From Paenibacillus ginsengarvi (GTDB taxonomy: Bacteria; Bacillota; Bacilli; Paenibacillales; NBRC-103111): a DNA stretch of 64,000 bases. The stretch lies in NCBI RefSeq assembly GCF_003626695.1, contig NZ_RBAH01000031.1, positions 1 to 64,000 of the forward strand, given 5' to 3'. Made by a program: the position numbers and the translations under genes. Each line of letters begins with the position of its first letter. Positions within the stretch are counted from its first letter, which is position 1. Shown here one piece after another: positions 16,926 through 25,151 of the stretch. The notes below the pieces were generated by a model. The model was not told the DNA's origin. It saw only the letters and a list, made by a program, of their open reading frames with translations, and made no database searches.

Positions 16926-17891
16926 CTGCATTCAGAAAATGATTATAAACAAATTGCGGCCGAAGCCTTAAAAAAATACTCGATAAAGTGTGATGAGCTT
17001 GTTTACTTGGGTAAAGGTGACAATGCAACATTTCGCGTTAGTACAAGCTTTTCAGATTTGAAATATCTTATTAAAATTCATTGTTCCACTATGGAAATAA
17101 TAACGAAAGAGTTTATCGAGTCTGAGCTTTTATGGCTTGAAGCGTTGGCAAGCGTTCCGAATCTTGTCCTACCTACTCCTCTTAGAAATCAAGATTATGA
17201 ACTAATCACAGAAGTACGAACTAATAATGAAGGATTATGGAGAGTCACATGTTATAGCTGGGTTAATGGCGAAGTACTGAATCGACAACCAACAAGTAAA
17301 GAAACAGCACGGTTAGCTGTTTTGATGGCAACACTCCATAAACATTCTATTCAATGGGATGTCCCTAAAAGTTTTGATAGACCCGTATATAATTCCGCGA
17401 ATTTACTTTCATCACTTACCAAATTAAGACATAACTTTGATCTGATGACTATTGAGCAATTTACTTGGCTCGAAAACACAGTGCAAAAAATTAGAAGTGA
17501 TATTGAAAAACAAATCGTAACTCGGGATAACTGGGGAATTATCCATTCTGATCTTCACGAGGGCAATTACGTGTTTGATCGAACTCATCCCAGACCCATT
17601 GATTTTTCCGCTTGCGGGTATGGATTTTATTTATTTGATATTGCTGAGACTTTCTTACATCTCTATCCTGAAAATCGTAAAATATTTATCTCAACCTATA
17701 ACAAGGAGCACCAACTTCATGAGATCGATGTAAACCTTTTAGAATCGTTTTTTATATGGGCTATTATAAGGAACTTTGCTTTTCTTTCAGCAAATCCGAT
17801 TGAATATGAATTTTTATCAAAGAGTATTCCTTCTGTAATCCAAAACTATTGTAAAAAATATCTTAAAGGGGAAAGTTTCCTATTAAATTAA
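16926..17891 (+). CDS. APH-family phosphotransferase (kinase fold), unusual start
   Basis: About 321 aa. Catalytic motifs are IIHSDLHEGNYVF (catalytic Asp and Asn) and PIDFSACGYG (metal-binding Asp), as in choline/aminoglycoside/homoserine-type kinases. The N-lobe clearly begins before the first ordinary start (TTG 17007): DYKQIAAEALKKYSIKCDELVYLGKGDNATFRV is in frame back to a TGA at 16902. The best-spaced start is CTG 16926 behind GGGAG (16912-16916). Alternatively GTG 16916 with a one-base slip in the A run at 16936-16939 would give MDKSAFRK joined to DYKQ. The gene may therefore be mis-started or slightly broken. The next gene begins 54 bp after. Confidence 0.7.
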   Translation: MHSENDYKQIAAEALKKYSIKCDELVYLGKGDNATFRVSTSFSDLKYLIKIHCSTMEIITKEFIESELLWLEALASVPNLVLPTPLRNQDYELITEVRTNNEGLWRVTCYSWVNGEVLNRQPTSKETARLAVLMATLHKHSIQWDVPKSFDRPVYNSANLLSSLTKLRHNFDLMTIEQFTWLENTVQKIRSDIEKQIVTRDNWGIIHSDLHEGNYVFDRTHPRPIDFSACGYGFYLFDIAETFLHLYPENRKIFISTYNKEHQLHEIDVNLLESFFIWAIIRNFAFLSANPIEYEFLSKSIPSVIQNYCKKYLKGESFLLN

Positions 17892-17945
17892 AGCCAGAAA
17901 ATTAATATGGGCTCGTTTATTTTGAATGGGCAAATGGAGGGAAAC

Positions 17946-18590
17946 ATGGTCAGGATTTTGCATGAGATAGCCGATTTGGTTAGGAGCGAAGATAAAAGAT
18001 TCATCATTGGAATTTCGGGTCATGGTGCGTCTGGGAAGACAACGTTTGCCCAGAATCTCTTAAACATTCTAGGAAATGATAATGTAAATTATATCAATAC
18101 CGATCCTTATATTATCGGCTCTCATCTTAGGAAGTACACTTTAATCGACTATGAATATAGGAATGAACAGCATCAAGAGAAAATGACAGCTTGTCATCCT
18201 GCTGCTCATCATGTATTCGCGCTTGAGAGAGACATGCGTATGATGAGAGATGGTTTAGACTTTTATACAATAGGTTCGAACAACGCAAAGAGTATGCTGG
18301 TTTCTTCCGAAAACCAAATAAATATTGTAGAAGGCATGACCGTTGCCTTCACCGATCCCAATTTGTATGATCTAAAAGTTTACTTCTATACAGATGGGGA
18401 AACGGAACTAATGAGAAGAAGTATACGCGATGTTACTGAAAGAGGAACAGATCTTAATTATTTAAAAAAATCTCATGAAGAGCGAAGAATTCAATATGAT
18501 ATATTTATGCACCCTTATCATCGGAATTTTGATATAGTTTTAAAAAATTCGAATGAAGGTTACATTCTTGAAAAAGGTAGTAGTAAGTAA
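17946..18590 (+). CDS. Uridine-kinase-like P-loop NTPase
   Basis: 214 aa from ATG 17946, preceded by GGAGGG. The Walker A motif GHGASGKTTFAQNLL lies near residues 29-43, followed by NYINTDPYIIGSHLRKY (Walker-B-like/substrate Asp) and QHQEKMTACHPAAHHVF. A later IRDVTERGTDLNYL segment is the lid region of uridine kinase/phosphoribulokinase-like enzymes. It should phosphorylate a small hydroxylated substrate, a nucleoside or an analogue. It follows the APH kinase in the same direction with no terminator between, so the two are probably co-transcribed. Confidence 0.8.
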   Translation: MVRILHEIADLVRSEDKRFIIGISGHGASGKTTFAQNLLNILGNDNVNYINTDPYIIGSHLRKYTLIDYEYRNEQHQEKMTACHPAAHHVFALERDMRMMRDGLDFYTIGSNNAKSMLVSSENQINIVEGMTVAFTDPNLYDLKVYFYTDGETELMRRSIRDVTERGTDLNYLKKSHEERRIQYDIFMHPYHRNFDIVLKNSNEGYILEKGSSK

Positions 18591-18646
18591 GGTTGAGTAC
18601 CACGTTGCAGTCTGCCGACATAGAACAGCCAATTCAGATAACGAGC

Positions 18647-18686
18647 ACGCTAGCGGAGAGTTCCTGCGAGGGTGCTCCTTTTTTGT
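18647..18686 (+). terminator. Terminator after the uridine-kinase-like gene
   Basis: GAGCAC and GTGCTC arms around a partly paired loop, followed by CTTTTTTG. It lies ~55 bp past the stop codon and looks like a degenerate relative of the intergenic repeat family. Confidence 0.5.
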
Positions 18687-18770
18687 TTGTTGACGGGGGC
18701 AGTGAAGGAGATGGTTAAATGAAATCGAATGATACATGTGGGTTGTAATTCCATTTTATGGAGGGGTCTT

Positions 18771-19934
18771 ATGTATCATTGGGCATCCCTTAGGAAGTTT
18801 CTTGATGTCCCCGCTAATGTAACAGGAAAAGGCGTGCGTATTGCAATCATTGATGGCGATTTTCCCGCCCATCCTGACATTAGTACTGATGCTGTCCGTA
18901 AAACGTACTTAGTACGTGCATCCGATCCTAACCCCGCCCCTACCTTGTTGGAATCGACAGAAGGACCTTGGCCCCGCGGCGATCATGGGTTATGGGCAGC
19001 AGCGTCGGCAGCCGGCTCTGGATTTCTGTGCCACGGACATTATTCCGGAGTCGCACCGGAAGCCGACTTATTTCTTGTAGCCGGTGGATCAACAAAACAA
19101 AAACTGAATGTGGAAACGAGTATTTCCAATGCTCTAAACTGGGTAAAATCCAATTGGAACAAATACAATATTCGTGGTGTTTTAGTAGCGACCTATGGGA
19201 AGAAGGATACCGGCTTATTACCGTGGCAGGTCGATCCATTGCGTGTACTTTGCGAAGAAATTGCTAATGAGGGCTTATTGGTCATGGCTGGAACAGGAAA
19301 TCATTCCGATACAACCTCTGGCGTAACCCAAGCGGCCGCCCCTTCGGTTCTTTCTGTCGGAGGCGTTATTATTCCTGTAAATGGAGACCCAGTCTCGGCG
19401 GAACCCTATCATGGCAGCAGGGGGTACACTTTTGAAGAAAAATGGGTTCCTGAAATGTTGGCGCCGGCTGAGAATATCGTATTTCCTTACGGAACTGAAG
19501 AACAGTTTGAATCTCATCTATACGCCCGCTCGGATCATCTCCCGAAAGGGTATGCCCGTATCAATGAAGGAACTTCTTTTGCGGGACCCATTGCTTTGGG
19601 TGTGGCAGCATGTCTGTGGCAGGCTCGCCCCGAATGGACAACTGATCAGATAAAAGCTGCATTGATAAATACGTCTACTTCCAATATGAAATGGAGTCAG
19701 CTCAAGGCTGGATTGCCATCAATAAAAAGAGCAATTGAATCAGAAATAGGCGGAGCATCCTTTAATCAACAGCTGAATAGTTATCGAACTTGGAGAGAGT
19801 GGCGTGAAAAGCCATTGTCCTTGCGGCTGCAATCCCTAATGAATCATAATGAAGAAACGGCAATGCCGATTCTTTTATCTTTCTTGCCTGGTGAGCTGCC
19901 GAATGAAGCAGCCGGTACAGTAAAAAAGTTATAG
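18771..19934 (+). CDS. Intracellular subtilase (S8 serine peptidase), first part
   Basis: 387 aa from ATG 18771; the ribosome site GGAGGGG overlaps a TCCAT-TTT-ATGGA palindrome. The catalytic triad of family S8 is present: Asp28 (IAIIDGD), His72 (RGDHGLW) and Ser269 (GTSFAGP), with an oxyanion Asn in AGTGNH. No signal peptide or propeptide is present, so the enzyme is cytoplasmic. The frame stops at TAG 19932-19934, one codon after A-AAA-AAG (19922-19928). Slipping back one base there continues smoothly into the HEAT-repeat frame that follows, giving a ~550-aa protein. Whether this is programmed or an inactivating indel is undecided. Confidence 0.9.
   Translation: MYHWASLRKFLDVPANVTGKGVRIAIIDGDFPAHPDISTDAVRKTYLVRASDPNPAPTLLESTEGPWPRGDHGLWAAASAAGSGFLCHGHYSGVAPEADLFLVAGGSTKQKLNVETSISNALNWVKSNWNKYNIRGVLVATYGKKDTGLLPWQVDPLRVLCEEIANEGLLVMAGTGNHSDTTSGVTQAAAPSVLSVGGVIIPVNGDPVSAEPYHGSRGYTFEEKWVPEMLAPAENIVFPYGTEEQFESHLYARSDHLPKGYARINEGTSFAGPIALGVAACLWQARPEWTTDQIKAALINTSTSNMKWSQLKAGLPSIKRAIESEIGGASFNQQLNSYRTWREWREKPLSLRLQSLMNHNEETAMPILLSFLPGELPNEAAGTVKKL
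19922..19928 (+). promoter_or_regulatory. A-AAA-AAG slippery site, candidate -1 frameshift
   Basis: The heptamer A AAA AAG is in the zero frame of the subtilase (gtA AAA AAG TTA TAG). A -1 shift reads AAA AAA GTT ATA GTT CAT and opens the HEAT-repeat frame to 20422. This is the classical bacterial slip heptamer (dnaX, IS elements). I see no strong downstream stem or upstream Shine-Dalgarno enhancer. Confidence 0.5.
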
Positions 19935-20422
19935 TTCATCCATTATTTCGTGTACGTACAGCAGCAATCTGTGTAATGGCAACAAAACCGGATTTATTGA
20001 CAAAGGAATCTATGATTTCAGCCTTTAAAGACGAATCACCGAATGTCAGATTGGCGGCAATATTTGCACTTCTACAGTGCCCCCGGTTTTGGGCGGACAT
20101 GAGCGGCCACTTGATTCAAACCTTTACTGATCCGAGTCTTGATGTCAGATGCGCAGCATTTCGACTTGCAGCCATAATAAAGCATCCTGATTTCGTTGAA
20201 CAGCTTGTGCAGGGATTAGAAGATGATGCACACAACAAAAGGCTTGCAAATTATAGCGCGCGGTGTACAGCCTTAACCTCAATAACCGGCCATCAAATAC
20301 CGGCTGTACCCGGATGGCAGCCGGGTGAATGTCCATATTCGGAACGCAGCTTTAAAGCTCGGATCATTACGGCGCAGCAATGGAAAGGCTGGCTCTTGAC
20401 CAGTAAGCGGGCCGAACAATGA
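19928..20422 (+). CDS. HEAT-repeat extension of the subtilase (or separate ORF)
   Basis: About 164 codons open from the slip site; an isolated ATG at 19976 lacks a ribosome site. The sequence forms helical pairs of HEAT type: VRTAAICVMATKPDLLTKESMISAFKDESPNVRLAAIFALLQC, then PSLDVRCAAFRLAAIIKHPDFVEQLVQGLEDD. The end of the subtilase frame (ETAMPILLSFLPGELPNEAAGTV) already looks like the start of this repeat array, which supports one ancestral protein. HEAT arrays bind protein partners, so here they may present substrates to the protease or hold it inactive (inference). Confidence 0.65.
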   Translation, partial: VIVHPLFRVRTAAICVMATKPDLLTKESMISAFKDESPNVRLAAIFALLQCPRFWADMSGHLIQTFTDPSLDVRCAAFRLAAIIKHPDFVEQLVQGLEDDAHNKRLANYSARCTALTSITGHQIPAVPGWQPGECPYSERSFKARIITAQQWKGWLLTSKRAEQ

Positions 20423-20500
20423 TTTGGAATTTTTCGCTTCGCGGGGGTTGACCTGGAGTCGCCTCCAGCATGTAGGATGAGGAATGAAAGGAGGCGGGGG

Positions 20501-20899
20501 GTGTTGTACACGATCGGTCAAGTCGTAGAGATGACGGGGTTCGGACACGATACGCTCCGGTATTACGAGAAAATCGGGCTGCTCAAGCCGAGGCGCAAAC
20601 GGTCAGGCGGTGCGCGCGTGTTTAGCGACGACGATCTCCGATTGCTGTCCGGACTAAAATGTTTGAAACGGCTGGGATTGTCTTTGGAAGAAATCAAGGC
20701 GTTCACGAGTACGAACCGCTGTGTGGTCGAACGCTCGTCGATGCGCGACGGAGACGAAGACATGCTCCGGGATCGAATCAGCCTGCTGACGGACCACTTG
20801 GCGCGGATGGAGACGCAGCGCCGCGAACTCGACGAGCTGATCGATCGGACGAAAACCAACATCCTCCTGTACAGCAAGCTGTTGGACGGGACGCCGTAA
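20501..20899 (+). CDS. MerR-family regulator
   Basis: 132 aa from GTG 20501, behind AAAGGAGGCGG. It opens with the MerR winged helix LYTIGQVVEMTGFGHDTLRYYEKIGLLKPRRK and continues RLLSGLKCLKRLGLSLEEIKAF, then the coiled-coil dimer helix TDHLARMETQRRELDELIDRTKTNI. There is no metal-binding Cys cluster; the type resembles aldehyde- or oxidant-responsive MerR proteins. It is followed at 60 bp by an NAD(P)-dependent oxidoreductase gene that it may control. The stretch 20.45-21.58 kb is clearly more GC-rich than its flanks, suggesting acquisition as a unit. Confidence 0.85.
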   Translation: MLYTIGQVVEMTGFGHDTLRYYEKIGLLKPRRKRSGGARVFSDDDLRLLSGLKCLKRLGLSLEEIKAFTSTNRCVVERSSMRDGDEDMLRDRISLLTDHLARMETQRRELDELIDRTKTNILLYSKLLDGTP

Positions 20900-20958
20900 A
20901 CGTTTCGAAAGTTCCGGCGTTCGAGCCTCCACAAAACACATGCAGAGGAGATGCGAGC

Positions 20959-21576
20959 GTGAACATTGCAATGATCGGGTCAGGACATATTGGCGGTACG
21001 CTAGGGAAAGCATGGGCGACGAAAGGTCACCGGGTGACGTTCGGCTCGCGAGATCCGCAAAGCGAAAGGATGCGCGCGCTGCTGGGGTCGATTGGCCCGA
21101 GCGCCGCCGCGGTGTCCGTTAAGGAAGCGGTCGAGTTCGGCGAAATCGTCGTATTGGCCGTTCCCGGCACGGAAATCGAGCGAGTGCTGGAGGAAGCGGT
21201 CGATCTGCGGCGGAAAATCGTCGTGAATGCGACGATGTTGTTCGACGGGCGGTCGGCGGACGCGGAAGTGCGGAGGCTCGCGAATGGCGCTCGCGTCGTG
21301 CGGGCGTTCCATACGTCGACATGGGAGGCGCTCGCAAACCCGCAGTTCAGCGGGGGGAACGTCACGCTCTTCATGAGCGGCGAGGACGAAGAAGCCAAGC
21401 AAACCGTCGCTTCGCTGGGCGCAGAAGCAGGATTCGACATGGTGGACGCGGACGGCGATGAAGCCATGGCCGAGATCGAAAAGGCGCTTTTTTCGTTCTG
21501 GACCGCGCTTTCGCCGCGGTTCGGCCGCGACTATGCAATCCGGGTGCTGAGGAGGGAAGAAGCGCAACCGTTTTAA
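20959..21576 (+). CDS. NAD(P)-binding oxidoreductase, F420-dependent-NADP-reductase-like
   Basis: 205 aa from GTG 20959 (GAGGAG upstream). The N-terminus has the Rossmann motif MNIAMIGSGHIGGTLGKAWATKGHRVTFGSRDP, binding a nicotinamide cofactor. VVLAVPGTEIERVLEEA and ARVVRAFHTSTWEAL follow, as in NADPH:F420-reductase-like (NPD) proteins. An open frame extends 100 codons upstream but overlaps the MerR gene antiphase and has no support. Firmicutes lack F420, so the actual substrate is probably another small molecule. It is paired with the preceding MerR gene, which suggests induction by its substrate. Confidence 0.8.
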   Translation: MNIAMIGSGHIGGTLGKAWATKGHRVTFGSRDPQSERMRALLGSIGPSAAAVSVKEAVEFGEIVVLAVPGTEIERVLEEAVDLRRKIVVNATMLFDGRSADAEVRRLANGARVVRAFHTSTWEALANPQFSGGNVTLFMSGEDEEAKQTVASLGAEAGFDMVDADGDEAMAEIEKALFSFWTALSPRFGRDYAIRVLRREEAQPF

Positions 21577-21594
21577 ACCTGCCCTTTACGAGCG

Positions 21595-21604
21595 AACGTA
21601 CGTT
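21595..21604. promoter_or_regulatory. AACGTACGTT palindrome before the DinB gene
   Basis: A perfect 10-bp palindrome 27 bp before the DinB-like start, within CGAACGTACGTTTG. It could be an operator; it resembles the palindrome at 758-775. No partner is known. Confidence 0.25.
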
Positions 21605-21631
21605 TGGTAAACTTAAAAAAAGTGCGGGAGC

Positions 21632-22144
21632 GTGAAGGGTTTGGACAGTTCAACGATAGTGATTGACCATCTCTTAAGGAAATACAAAGCAGACCAGAAG
21701 TGGAACCGCATTGCCATTGAACAATTGTCCGATGAGGATATCGTATGGTCGCCAACACCTGAGAGTAACAGCATCGCAAATTTGGTGGCTCACATATCGG
21801 GGGCTTTATATCAATGGTTTGAAGTTGCATACTTTGGTGCTCCGCATATTGGAGATAGAAGTAAAGAATTCGAACGCGGTCTGCAAATGACAAAAGAGCA
21901 AGCATTGGAGCTTGTGAAGAAATCGTACGATAGCGTTATACAAGTACTTGAAATCATAAAAGCAAACCCAGAAAAGTTGCTGGATCAGCCTTATTTAAAC
22001 TTTCCTACGTTCAGCAGTGCCGGCTTAGACAATCAATCTACCGTTCTAGAAATGCTTCTGCATCAATTCAGACATTTGTCCAGTCACACAGGCCAAATCA
22101 TCTATATAGCAAAAATGAGGAAAGGGAATTTGGTTTGGGATTGA
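21632..22144 (+). CDS. DinB/DUF1572-family protein
   Basis: 170 aa, start GTG 21632 (GCGGGAG upstream; TTG 21641 is possible). It has the DinB four-helix-bundle pattern with three metal-binding His: SIANLVAHISGALYQW in helix 2 and LLHQFRHLSSHTGQIIYIAKM in helix 4. Such proteins are metal-dependent, thiol-linked transferases or stress proteins; the exact reaction is unknown for this subfamily. Single gene. Confidence 0.8.
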   Translation: MKGLDSSTIVIDHLLRKYKADQKWNRIAIEQLSDEDIVWSPTPESNSIANLVAHISGALYQWFEVAYFGAPHIGDRSKEFERGLQMTKEQALELVKKSYDSVIQVLEIIKANPEKLLDQPYLNFPTFSSAGLDNQSTVLEMLLHQFRHLSSHTGQIIYIAKMRKGNLVWD

Positions 22145-22156
22145 AGCATGAATAAG

Positions 22157-22219
22157 GATTGGAGCAGGCGCCTCGGCGACCTGCTTCAGCTCGTTGAAGT
22201 AAGGGCAGGAAGTTTACAG
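22157..22219 (+). repeat. Intergenic composite palindrome, diverged copy
   Basis: Hairpin AGCAGG...CCTGCT, followed by GTTGAAGTAAGGGCAGGAAGTTTAC, which parallels the GTAACGGGCAGAATAGTTTA tail of copy B. It sits just after the DinB stop codon. Confidence 0.4.
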
Positions 22220-22355
22220 GCTTAGGAATACGGCGTGCGCATGAGGTGATAAGCGCACGGTGAACGATGTCCATGCTGACGAGCATGAGACTTACTTAGT
22301 TTCACGATAAACAGTCAATAGCAATGCTCCAATTAAACGAGGGGAGGTTGGTCCA

Positions 22356-22946
22356 ATTAGGAAAGTTAAAACGATACTTTACGTCACCGTTGTTCTTATG
22401 GCGGTGATGATTGTACTTCTCTGGACATCCGGGTTATTCGGCTTATGGTTTCATGGAATGGCTTTTGTTGCAAACAATACCAAGCAATTTACAGAAAAGG
22501 GTCATCCGGTAGAGGGAGCCTATTCGTTTCAAGTTGATTTGTCGAGCTTGGAAAGCAACATTGGAAAAGAGATCTTTAACGACGGGGAACACAGGATATA
22601 TGTATCCTGGCTGCAAAAGACATACAACGGAGGATATGATATCGGCTTTAGATCAAGCGGACAGTATTCTTTAGCGGGTGCTACGCTTATCTCCGGTGTT
22701 CATCATGAGACGATTAACGATCATTCCTTTACCATGTCCTCAACAGCAAAATTAACAGCAGAATACAAAGGGAACCTATACAACACTCAAGCTACAGGGC
22801 AATGCGGCTTGAATTATAAGGACGGGGATTGTTTTTCCTTCTCTTTCTTTTTGAGTGATGGAGCCAATAAAGAAAACGTTGAGAGTCCTGGTATAGTAAG
22901 GCTTACGATTACCGATCTCTATCAAAATATTTGGCGGAAAAAATGA
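22356..22946 (+). CDS. Hypothetical membrane-anchored protein, probable ATT start
   Basis: About 196 aa, unrecognised. The first ordinary start is ATG 22398, inside a hydrophobic segment with no ribosome site. In frame upstream, ATT 22356 lies 8 nt after GGGAGG and adds RKVKTILYVTVV, supplying the positive residues expected before the transmembrane segment (VVLMAVMIVLLWTSGLFGLWF). The outside part (~150 residues) is rich in beta strands and polar residues (YSFQVDLSSLESNIGKEIF, FSFSFFLSDGANKENVESPGIVRLTITDLY), like a small extracytoplasmic sandwich. It stands alone and is followed by a strong terminator. Confidence 0.65.
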   Translation: MRKVKTILYVTVVLMAVMIVLLWTSGLFGLWFHGMAFVANNTKQFTEKGHPVEGAYSFQVDLSSLESNIGKEIFNDGEHRIYVSWLQKTYNGGYDIGFRSSGQYSLAGATLISGVHHETINDHSFTMSSTAKLTAEYKGNLYNTQATGQCGLNYKDGDCFSFSFFLSDGANKENVESPGIVRLTITDLYQNIWRKK

Positions 22947-22982
22947 GAAGCTGAACATGTCTGTACAATAGCATGATTAAAC

Positions 22983-23027
22983 AAAGAAAAGCGTCTGTTG
23001 GTGTTAACCTGCAGTACGCTTTTCTTT
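22983..23027. terminator. Bidirectional terminator
   Basis: AAAGAAAAGCGT (22983-22994) and ACGCTTTTCTTT (23016-23027) form a perfect 12-bp stem with T runs on both strands. Between here and the TnpB remnant (to ~23250) I see only a TATAAT-like box near 23213 and a GGTGA...TCACC hairpin at 23170-23195, possibly left-end debris of the transposon. Confidence 0.75.
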
Positions 23028-23254
23028 CCTTCTATACATGAATTATACCATAAAATAGGTTAAAGAAAGACTGTTCTTTTGTCAGCGTATCGAGTAGATT
23101 AGACTTTATTCCAAGGAATACCAGTCGCTGCAAACTAATTTGACGAGTTGATTAAAAGCAAAAACTACGGGTGATGAATCGGCGGTTTTCACCTTTTGCG
23201 AACATACGTGCTATAATCATAGTGAATGCAATGAAGGGAGGTGTGGCCGAATTG

Positions 23255-23905
23255 GTATCAAATCAGGATGCTGTGCCACACAGCTTCCTTCCTTGAAACA
23301 GCAATAGGAATGGCTCAAATCCGTCGATAGTATCGCCTTACAATCCGCTGTTCGAAACGTCGCAGACAGTTTTGATCGATTTTTCAAGAAGCAAAACCAA
23401 GCTCCACGTTTCAAAAGTCGAAAGAGTCCTGTGCAAAGCTATACGACCAAATACACCAATGGGAATATTGCCGTCGAAGGAAGCTGCCTTAAACTTCCGA
23501 AGCTTGGATGGATTCGTTTTGCCCATTCCCGATCTATCGAAGGACGAATCCTATCCGCAACCGTTCGTCGGAATGCGGCGGGCAAGTATTTCGTATCCAT
23601 CGTCTCGGAGGTGGAGATCCAACCTTTGCGGCGAGTCGCCAAGGAGATCGGCATTGATCTTGGACTCAAGGAATTCGCGGTCTGTTCAGATGGGATGCGG
23701 GTTGCCAATCCGAAAGCGTTTCGCAAATTCGAACCCAAACTGGCGATGTGGCAACGCCGTTTGGCTCGCCGTACAAAAGGTGGCTCCAATTGGCGAAAAG
23801 CCAAGCAGAAAGTTGCTCAGATCCATGAGATGATTGCCAATGTCCGCAATGATTTTTTGCACCAATTCACCACAAGTCTGATTCGTGAAAACCAAACGAT
23901 CAGAA
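23255..23905 (+). pseudogene. tnpB: TnpB (IS200/IS605 OrfB) fragment with in-frame stop
   Basis: In one frame the sequence gives SGCCATQLPSLKQQ, then TAG (23305-23307), then EWLKSVDSIALQSAVRN, FKKQNQAPRFKSRKSPVQSYTTKY and GIDLGLKEFAVCSDG. This is the TnpB RNA-guided nuclease family, with the first RuvC Asp. The N-terminal ~40 residues are missing, a Tyr codon seems to have become TAG, and homology stops near LIRENQTI, before the second RuvC Glu, the zinc finger and the last Asp. No TnpA or guide-RNA end remains. It is inactive. The frame continues to 24006 with unrelated residues. Confidence 0.85.
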
Positions 23906-24117
23906 GCAGTCGAATTATTAAAACAGGTGGGAAATGGAACAAAGAGGTAATCTCGTTTTACTTAATAAATCCCAAAATTTACTTTGCTCTGATTTCATTA
24001 AAATGAAACTGTCACGAAAGCTAGCAAAGGGGAAACAGAATTTACAAAAATCATTGAATAGATGTGTGAAAAATGAGTACAACGTTCATATTTTTTTATA
24101 TTGGGGATGGTGCTTGC

Positions 24118-24924
24118 ATGGACAAAAATTCTGTTTCCAGAACAAACATAATAGGCGGTAGTGAGGTTGTCGCTATCTCGGTCGACATGGATAAGAGCGT
24201 TATTCATGAAACAAACAGCTTATTTTGGGATACAAAAGGAAATGAGGTTTTAGGAGCAACCTCACTTCCCCTTTATGGAGCTTTTGTCTCAGAAGAAAAT
24301 TGCCAACTTTTTGGCGATGTATCAGGAAAAAAGACGCTGGAAATAGGATGTGGAAGCGGTCACTCTTTGCAATATTTGGGGGAACGCAAAGCATCTGAAC
24401 TATGGGGGATGGATATATCGGAAAACCAAATCGAAAAAACAAAGCAACTTTTGACGGAGTGCGGTCTTTCAGCTACATTAATCTGTTCCCCCATGGAAGA
24501 AGAATGTGGCATACCAGAGGATTATTTTGACTTTGTTTATTCGGTTTATGCAATTGGCTGGACAACCGATCTTGAGGGTACTTTTCGCCGGGTTGCTTCA
24601 TATCTAAAAAAAGGCGGCGCTTTTATTTTCAGTTGGTCTCACCCTATACACAAATGTGTTGTTGAAGATAATAATGCTTTTGTTTTTAAAAAATGTTATT
24701 TCGACGAAACCTGGTATTCGTCATCTCTTGAAGAAAGTACGCTAACTTTATCTGACCGTACACTATCAACCTATGTGAATGCGTTGGCAAAGGCGGGCTT
24801 TTTAATTGAACAAATGATTGAGCAATCGGATGATGAAATTATCCAATCGCGGGGGAACAGCAAATTTGCCAAAAAAGCAAAGATGCTTCCTGTTACTTTT
24901 GTAATCAAAGCAAGAAAACTGTAG
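24118..24924 (+). CDS. Class I SAM-dependent methyltransferase
   Basis: 268 aa from ATG 24118 (GGGGATGG upstream); the family usually starts nearer MDKSVIHETNSLFWD (ATG 24187), so the first ~23 residues are uncertain. Motif I KKTLEIGCGSGHSLQYLG binds S-adenosylmethionine. ELWGMDISENQIEKTKQLL, DFVYSVYAIGWTTDLEGTFRRVASYLKKGGAFIFSWSHP follow as motifs II-III. It methylates an unknown small molecule in the cytoplasm. It is a single gene between the TnpB fragment and the attenuator region. Confidence 0.85.
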   Translation: MDKNSVSRTNIIGGSEVVAISVDMDKSVIHETNSLFWDTKGNEVLGATSLPLYGAFVSEENCQLFGDVSGKKTLEIGCGSGHSLQYLGERKASELWGMDISENQIEKTKQLLTECGLSATLICSPMEEECGIPEDYFDFVYSVYAIGWTTDLEGTFRRVASYLKKGGAFIFSWSHPIHKCVVEDNNAFVFKKCYFDETWYSSSLEESTLTLSDRTLSTYVNALAKAGFLIEQMIEQSDDEIIQSRGNSKFAKKAKMLPVTFVIKARKL

Positions 24925-25043
24925 TTAGCGATCTCTGAATCAAGAAAATTATAATAAATCGCGTAGGTCCATAGTGAAATTGAGCAGGCTGCTGCAAAGC
25001 GGTCTGCTTTGTCATAGAAATAACGGACTGGATAATTTAAGCC

Positions 25044-25072
25044 TTGACGCATTTCAATATTATGGCTAATAT
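25044..25072 (+). promoter_or_regulatory. SigA promoter of the NUDIX operon leader
   Basis: TTGACG (25044-25049) and TAATAT (25067-25072), spaced by 17 nt. The predicted transcript starts near 25079 and carries a ~200-nt leader before the first structural gene. The preceding stretch 24925-25040 shows no gene. Confidence 0.7.
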
Positions 25073-25103
25073 TACCATTATGTTAGTGAAATGGGGTAAT
25101 CAA

Positions 25104-25151
25104 ATGTATAATTTGATTTTGAAACAACCTCATCATCATGAGAGGCGTTAA
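25104..25151 (+). CDS. 15-residue leader peptide with three His codons
   Basis: ATG 25104 follows GGGG (25093-25096) with good spacing and encodes MYNLILKQPHHHERR before TAA 25149-25151. CAT-CAT-CAT occupies 25131-25139. Its place between a promoter and a terminator, and the run of identical codons, recall amino-acid attenuator peptides such as that of the his operon. The last codons and the stop lie in GCGTTAAC (25145-25152), which can pair with downstream leader RNA. Control by a ribosome-stalling drug, with the ERR end as the arrest site, is an alternative to histidine sensing. No such peptide is known to me for a NUDIX operon. Confidence 0.6.
   Translation: MYNLILKQPHHHERR

Noticed and set aside
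20659..20958. N-terminal extension of the F420-reductase-like gene
   Set aside because: It overlaps the MerR gene in another frame; the Rossmann start at GTG 20959 with its ribosome site fits the family.
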